NCBI GenBank assembly: GCA_934546685.1
Contig: CAKTEB010000007.1
Coordinates: forward strand, 1 to 44,577
Reading direction: 5' to 3'
Length of the DNA stretch: 44,577 nucleotides
Source: an uncultured Oscillospiraceae bacterium
GTDB lineage: Bacteria; Bacillota; Clostridia; Oscillospirales; Oscillospiraceae
Part shown: positions 41,158 through 44,577 of the stretch, piece by piece
How the letters are laid out: each line of letters opens with the position of its first letter
How positions within the stretch are numbered: position 1 is the first letter of the stretch
Notes under the pieces: generated by a model
Seen by the model: the letters and a program-made list of their open reading frames with translations, nothing else
What the model was told of the DNA's origin: nothing
Database searches by the model: none
Translations under genes and position numbers: made by a program

Positions 41158-41186
41158 ATTATACGAGATTTCTCTCTCTGTGGCAA
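41158..41186 (-). promoter_or_regulatory. Promoter of the C39-MATE-transglutaminase unit
   Basis: Minus-strand -35 TTGCCA (41181-41186), 17-bp spacer, -10 TATAAT (41158-41163). The leader is about 35 nt. Confidence 0.85.
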
Positions 41187-41199
41187 CCCCAACAATGCC

Positions 41200-41231
41200 G
41201 TAAAAGCGGCGGAACGCTCCGCCGCTTTTAC
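41200..41231 (-). terminator. Hairpin after the phosphohexomutase gene
   Basis: Perfect 14-bp arms 41200-41213 and 41218-41231 with a 4-nt loop, starting 8 bp after the pgcA-like stop. The 3' arm is U-rich on both strands (CTTTTAC), but a separate T run follows only on the plus strand. Likely terminator. Confidence 0.7.
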
Positions 41232-41239
41232 GTTTTCGA

Positions 41240-42967
41240 TCAAATGCCCGCCTGAGCCATGATCCCAGAAACATCCTGCTTCAGCTGCTCCAGGGTCTTT
41301 CTCGCGGCCTCTGACGTATCGTCCGCCGCAAAGTAATAGATCTTCAGCTTCGGCTCGGTACCCGAGGGCCGGAGGATCACCCGGCTTCTCTGGCCCACGC
41401 CGTAGGAGAGCACATTGGAGGACGGGAAGTCCAGCTTGGTCTGCTCGCCGTTCCTGCGGTCCGTCTCGATCCCCAGCTTATAATCTGCCACGGTGTTTAC
41501 CGGAAGTCCCGCCAGCCGTGCCGGAGCGTGGTTCCGCAGCTCGTCGATAAATGCCGCGCACTTCTGCTTACCGGCCTCGCCGTCCAGCTCCACGGAGACC
41601 ACCTGGGTCTCATAGAAGCCATAGGTACGGTAGAGCCGGTTCATGTTGTCCTCCAGGCTCACGCCCTCCAGCTTGCAGCTGGCCGCCAGGGCACAAACCA
41701 GCACGCAGGCGATCTGTGCGTCCTTATCCCGGGCATAGGTGCCCTTTAGGAAGCCGCAGCTCTCCTCAAAGGCGAAGACCACCTCGTTCTCCCTGCCCTG
41801 CTGTTCCAGGCCCAGGATGGTGGAGCCGATGTACTTAAAGCCCGTAAGCACATCGATGTTCTCACAGCCATAGCGCTTTGCGATCTCCAGCACCATGGGG
41901 GTGGTGACGATGGACTTGATGCACTTGCTGCTTTTCGGCAGGGTGCCCAGCCGCAGCCGGTTGTTGAGGATGAACTCCAGCAGCATACACCCCAGCTCAT
42001 TGCCGGAGAACCGCCGGAGGCCGTTTTCGGTGGGCACCGCGATGGCAACACGGTCCGCATCCGGATCCGTGGCGATGACCACATCGTACTTGGGCGCGCC
42101 AGGGGCCGTCATGCACTTTTTCGCCTCGTCGAAGGCCGCTTCAGTCTCCGGGTTGGGATAGGAGCAGGTGGGGAAATTACCGTCCGGGGTGGCCTGGGCA
42201 GTTACCACATCGTAGTCTACGCCCAGCTTATCAAACAGTGCCGTCACCGGCGTCAGGCCAGTGCCATGGAGGGGCGTATAGAGCACCTTCAGGCCGGAAA
42301 CCGGGATCAGCTCCTTGCAGAGCATTTCCCCCAGCACCGCCTCATAATAGGCGTCGTAGACCTCGTCCCAGATCAGCCGGATCTTTCCCTGCTGTACCAA
42401 GCTATCGAAGTCCTCCTGGGCCTCGGAGATCATGGGCAGCCGCTCCATCCGAGCAAAGACCTCGGCGGCAGGCTCATCGGTCTGCTGGCAGCCATCGGAG
42501 CCATAGCACTTCATGCCGTTGTATGGAGCCGGGTTATGGCTGGCCGTCATGACTACGCCGCCGCCGGTTCCCAAATGCCGCACCGCAAAGCTCAGGGTCG
42601 GCGTGGGAGACGGCTTTTTGAACAAATAGACCTGAATGCCGCACTCCGCCAGAGCCACGGCACAGGTCTGAGAAAACAGCAGTCCGTTGTTCCGGGTATC
42701 GTAGGCAATGGCGCAGGTATCCGGCAAGGCAGAATTTTTGATGTACTGACCGTAGGCCAGGGCCGCCCGACGCACCGTATAGACGTTCATCCGATTGGTG
42801 CCCGCGCCCATGATCCCCCGCAGTCCGGCGGTTCCGAAGGTCAGGTCCGCGCCAAAGCGCTCCTGGAGCTCCTTGTCGTTACCCGCCAAGGCCAGCAGCT
42901 CCTCATGGACCGGGGAGCTTTCAGGCGCCTCCCGCAGCCACAGCTGATACTTTTCCATATATGTCAT
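41240..42967 (-). CDS. pgcA: Alpha-D-phosphohexomutase (phosphoglucomutase PgcA type)
   Basis: The 575-residue enzyme interconverts glucose-6-P and glucose-1-P, or mannose equivalents. The phosphoserine loop is VVMTASHNPAPYNGMK, the metal loop is ATDPDADRVAI, the sugar-binding loop is FAFEESCGFL and the phosphate loop is LRPSGTEPKLKIY. Length fits the PgcA subgroup and exceeds GlmM. The start MTYMEKYQ at 42967 has AAAAGGAG eight bases upstream; upstream in-frame sequence crosses the promoter. It is a single-gene unit. Confidence 0.92.
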   Translation of the reverse strand: MTYMEKYQLWLREAPESSPVHEELLALAGNDKELQERFGADLTFGTAGLRGIMGAGTNRMNVYTVRRAALAYGQYIKNSALPDTCAIAYDTRNNGLLFSQTCAVALAECGIQVYLFKKPSPTPTLSFAVRHLGTGGGVVMTASHNPAPYNGMKCYGSDGCQQTDEPAAEVFARMERLPMISEAQEDFDSLVQQGKIRLIWDEVYDAYYEAVLGEMLCKELIPVSGLKVLYTPLHGTGLTPVTALFDKLGVDYDVVTAQATPDGNFPTCSYPNPETEAAFDEAKKCMTAPGAPKYDVVIATDPDADRVAIAVPTENGLRRFSGNELGCMLLEFILNNRLRLGTLPKSSKCIKSIVTTPMVLEIAKRYGCENIDVLTGFKYIGSTILGLEQQGRENEVVFAFEESCGFLKGTYARDKDAQIACVLVCALAASCKLEGVSLEDNMNRLYRTYGFYETQVVSVELDGEAGKQKCAAFIDELRNHAPARLAGLPVNTVADYKLGIETDRRNGEQTKLDFPSSNVLSYGVGQRSRVILRPSGTEPKLKIYYFAADDTSEAARKTLEQLKQDVSGIMAQAGI

Positions 42968-43004
42968 AGGGCTCACTCCTTTTATGTTCGCACAATATAA
43001 GCGT

Positions 43005-43033
43005 ATTATAGCCGGTTTCCACATTTCTGGCAA
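43005..43033 (-). promoter_or_regulatory. Promoter of the phosphohexomutase gene
   Basis: Minus-strand -35 TTGCCA (43028-43033), 17-bp spacer, -10 TATAAT (43005-43010). The same -35 and -10 hexamers occur in the 41158-41186 promoter. Confidence 0.85.
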
Positions 43034-43053
43034 GTGATTTTTGGCAGGAACAG

Positions 43054-43088
43054 ATGGCCCCAACAGGCATTCCGCCTGTCGGGGCCAT
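43054..43088 (-). terminator. Hairpin after the pyruvate carboxylase gene
   Basis: Arms 43088-43074 and 43068-43054 form a 15-bp stem, one pair being G-U in the minus-strand RNA, with a 5-nt loop. It lies 16 bp after the stop. The T tract is weak (CTGTTCC), so termination efficiency is uncertain. Confidence 0.65.
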
Positions 43089-43104
43089 AAGCTTGCGATG
43101 TATC

Positions 43105-44577
43105 TTACTTGATGGTGATGAGCAGCTCGCCAGCCTTGACGTTGCCGCCCTCCTTCACCAGCACCTGATCGATGGTACCGGCCATACGTGCCACCACGCT
43201 GGTCTCCATCTTCATGGCCTCGATGACCGCCAGGACCTGGTTCTCCTCCACCTTGTCGCCGGGCTTCACGTTGACCTTTGTGACCATGCCAGGGATGGAC
43301 GCGCCCACATGACTCTTATCCTGAGGATCAGCCATCTGGATGGTCTTGCCGGTGGCCTTGGCGTTCTTGTCCACCACTGCCACCTCACGCCGAGTTCCGT
43401 TGAGCTCGAAGATGACATTCCGGGTGCCGTCGTCGTTGTGGTCGCCGAGCCCTAAGTACTTGATGACCAGGGTCTTGCCGTCCTCAATGTTGATCTTGTT
43501 GGTCTCGCCCAGGGCCAGGCCGTTGAAGAACACATGGGAGCCCATGCGCATGAGATAGCCGTACTCCTTGGAGTGCTTCCAGTACTCCTCCACCACCTTG
43601 GGGTAGATGCAGTAGGAGATCACGTCCCGCATAGTGGGGTTGGGGCAGAACTTCTCCACTTCCTTCTTGGTCTGCTCAAAGTCCACGGGAGCCAGCAGCT
43701 CGCCGGGACGGCAGGTAATGGGCTCCTCGCCCTTGAGCACGATCTTCTGGAGATCTACAGGGAAGCCGCAGGGGGGCTGGCCCATCATGCCCTTGAAGTA
43801 GCTGACCACGGAATCCGGGAAGGTCAGGTGCTCGCCCTTCTCCACGATGTTCTCGGGGGTCAGGTCGTTCTGCACCATAAAGATGGCCAGGTCGCCTACC
43901 ATCTTGGAGGACGGAGTGACCTTCACCAGGTCGCCCAGCATATCATTGACCTTCTTGTACATCTCCTTGACTTCCAGGAACCGAGAGCCGAGGCCCAGGG
44001 AAATGACCTGGGGCTCCAGATTGGTGTACTGGCCGCCGGGGATCTCGTAGCGGTAGATATCGGTGACAGGGGTCTTGAGGCCGTGGTCGAAGTTTGCGTA
44101 GCGCAGACGGACGTCGGCCCAGTAATCAGTGAGCTCCTGGATGCCTTCCATGGGAATGCCGGTATCTCTGGGGTTGCCCTGGAGGGCAGCCACCACGGCG
44201 TTCATAGAGGGCTGAGAGGTAAGGCTGGACATGGAGGCCACGGCGGTATCCACGATATCCACGCCAGCCTCGGCGGCCATCAGCAAGGTCGCAACCTGGT
44301 TGCCGGTGGTGTCATGGGTATGGAGATGGATGGGGATGCCAACCTCCTGCTTCAGGGCGTGTACCAGCTCCTTGGCCGCATAGGGCTTCAGCAGACCGGA
44401 CATATCCTTGATGCAGATGGAGTGAGCGCCGATGTGCTCCAGCTCCTTGGCCAGCTTCACATAGTAATCCAGGGTGTAACGGGTACGGGTCTTGTCCATA
44501 ATGTCGCCGGTGTAGCAGATGGTGGCCTCGCAGAACTTGTTCTGCTTGAGCACCTCGTCCATGGCGATGGACATGCC
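43105..44577 (-). CDS. pyc: Pyruvate carboxylase, C-terminal part (window edge)
   Basis: The coding frame is open to the right edge; only about 490 C-terminal residues are visible. They comprise part of the carboxyltransferase TIM-barrel (CYTGDIMD, CIKDMSGLLKP, HLHTHDTTGNQ with metal-binding histidines), the linker domain and a biotinyl domain with the biotinylated lysine in EAMKMET, 35 residues from the C-terminus. The sequence is closer to full-length pyruvate carboxylase than to oxaloacetate decarboxylase alpha, judging by the NVIFELNGTRREV linker. It would make oxaloacetate from pyruvate and bicarbonate. Whether the biotin carboxylase domain is fused cannot be seen here. Confidence 0.88.
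   Translation of the reverse strand, partial: GMSIAMDEVLKQNKFCEATICYTGDIMDKTRTRYTLDYYVKLAKELEHIGAHSICIKDMSGLLKPYAAKELVHALKQEVGIPIHLHTHDTTGNQVATLLMAAEAGVDIVDTAVASMSSLTSQPSMNAVVAALQGNPRDTGIPMEGIQELTDYWADVRLRYANFDHGLKTPVTDIYRYEIPGGQYTNLEPQVISLGLGSRFLEVKEMYKKVNDMLGDLVKVTPSSKMVGDLAIFMVQNDLTPENIVEKGEHLTFPDSVVSYFKGMMGQPPCGFPVDLQKIVLKGEEPITCRPGELLAPVDFEQTKKEVEKFCPNPTMRDVISYCIYPKVVEEYWKHSKEYGYLMRMGSHVFFNGLALGETNKINIEDGKTLVIKYLGLGDHNDDGTRNVIFELNGTRREVAVVDKNAKATGKTIQMADPQDKSHVGASIPGMVTKVNVKPGDKVEENQVLAVIEAMKMETSVVARMAGTIDQVLVKEGGNVKAGELLITIK

Noticed and set aside
1..44577. CRISPR arrays, toxin-antitoxin pairs, restriction or other defence systems
   Set aside because: I found no spaced direct repeats, Cas-like, methyltransferase or toxin-like products on either strand.

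Overview
The window looks like a chromosomal segment of a GC-rich Firmicute of the Clostridia, most likely Oscillospiraceae-like. The support is indirect. It carries a PolC-type replicative polymerase, a HisZ-dependent short HisG, the Firmicute pyrH-frr-uppS-cdsA-dxr-rseP-ispG-polC order, a CxxC zinc-ribbon protein of a type common in Clostridia, and strong sigma-A promoters with extended -10 boxes. I read 43 genes, two of them cut by the window edges. Most lie on the minus strand. I see no tRNA, rRNA, CRISPR array, prophage or intact insertion sequence.

Layout. (1) 1-5148: a histidine operon, hisZ-G-D-B-H-A-F (minus), with 1-4 bp overlaps at most junctions and a clear promoter. (2) 5205-5423: a terminator and a 162-166 bp MITE-like element whose end coincides with the polC stop codon. 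(3) 5421-16038: a housekeeping cluster covering UMP kinase, ribosome recycling, undecaprenyl-PP synthesis, CDP-diacylglycerol synthesis, two MEP-pathway enzymes, the site-2 protease and PolC. (4) 16132-21890: glnS; a divergent pair encoding a CapA-like and a GH25 membrane-anchored protein; a phosphopantetheinyl transferase; and a zinc-ribbon protein behind a long leader. (5) 21888-27475: a probable eight-gene unit encoding a small membrane protein, a YgjP-like metalloprotease, two half-size chromate transporters, RuvC, RuvA, RuvB and GlmM. (6) 27505-41186: a region rich in peptide handling. It holds a class-A-like serine hydrolase, an M19 dipeptidase, a C26 gamma-glutamyl hydrolase, a P1 self-processing aminopeptidase, a GNAT, a complete oligopeptide ABC importer (oppA-B-C-D-F), a transglutaminase-like protein, a MATE exporter and a C39-like peptidase. 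(7) 41240-44577: a phosphohexomutase and the C-terminal part of pyruvate carboxylase.

How it works together. Region 3 couples translation, lipid carrier and phospholipid synthesis, and replication. Region 6 could import peptides and dismantle them with several hydrolases that lack signal peptides; this is an inference from gene content. The less expected signals are non-coding: competing hairpins between frr and uppS, a palindrome joining the two -35 boxes of the capA-like/GH25 promoters, inverted repeats bracketing the promoter at 27446-27475, a terminator embedded in a convergent coding sequence, a 260-nt leader for the zinc-ribbon gene, and a TA-flanked element inserted at the polC stop codon.
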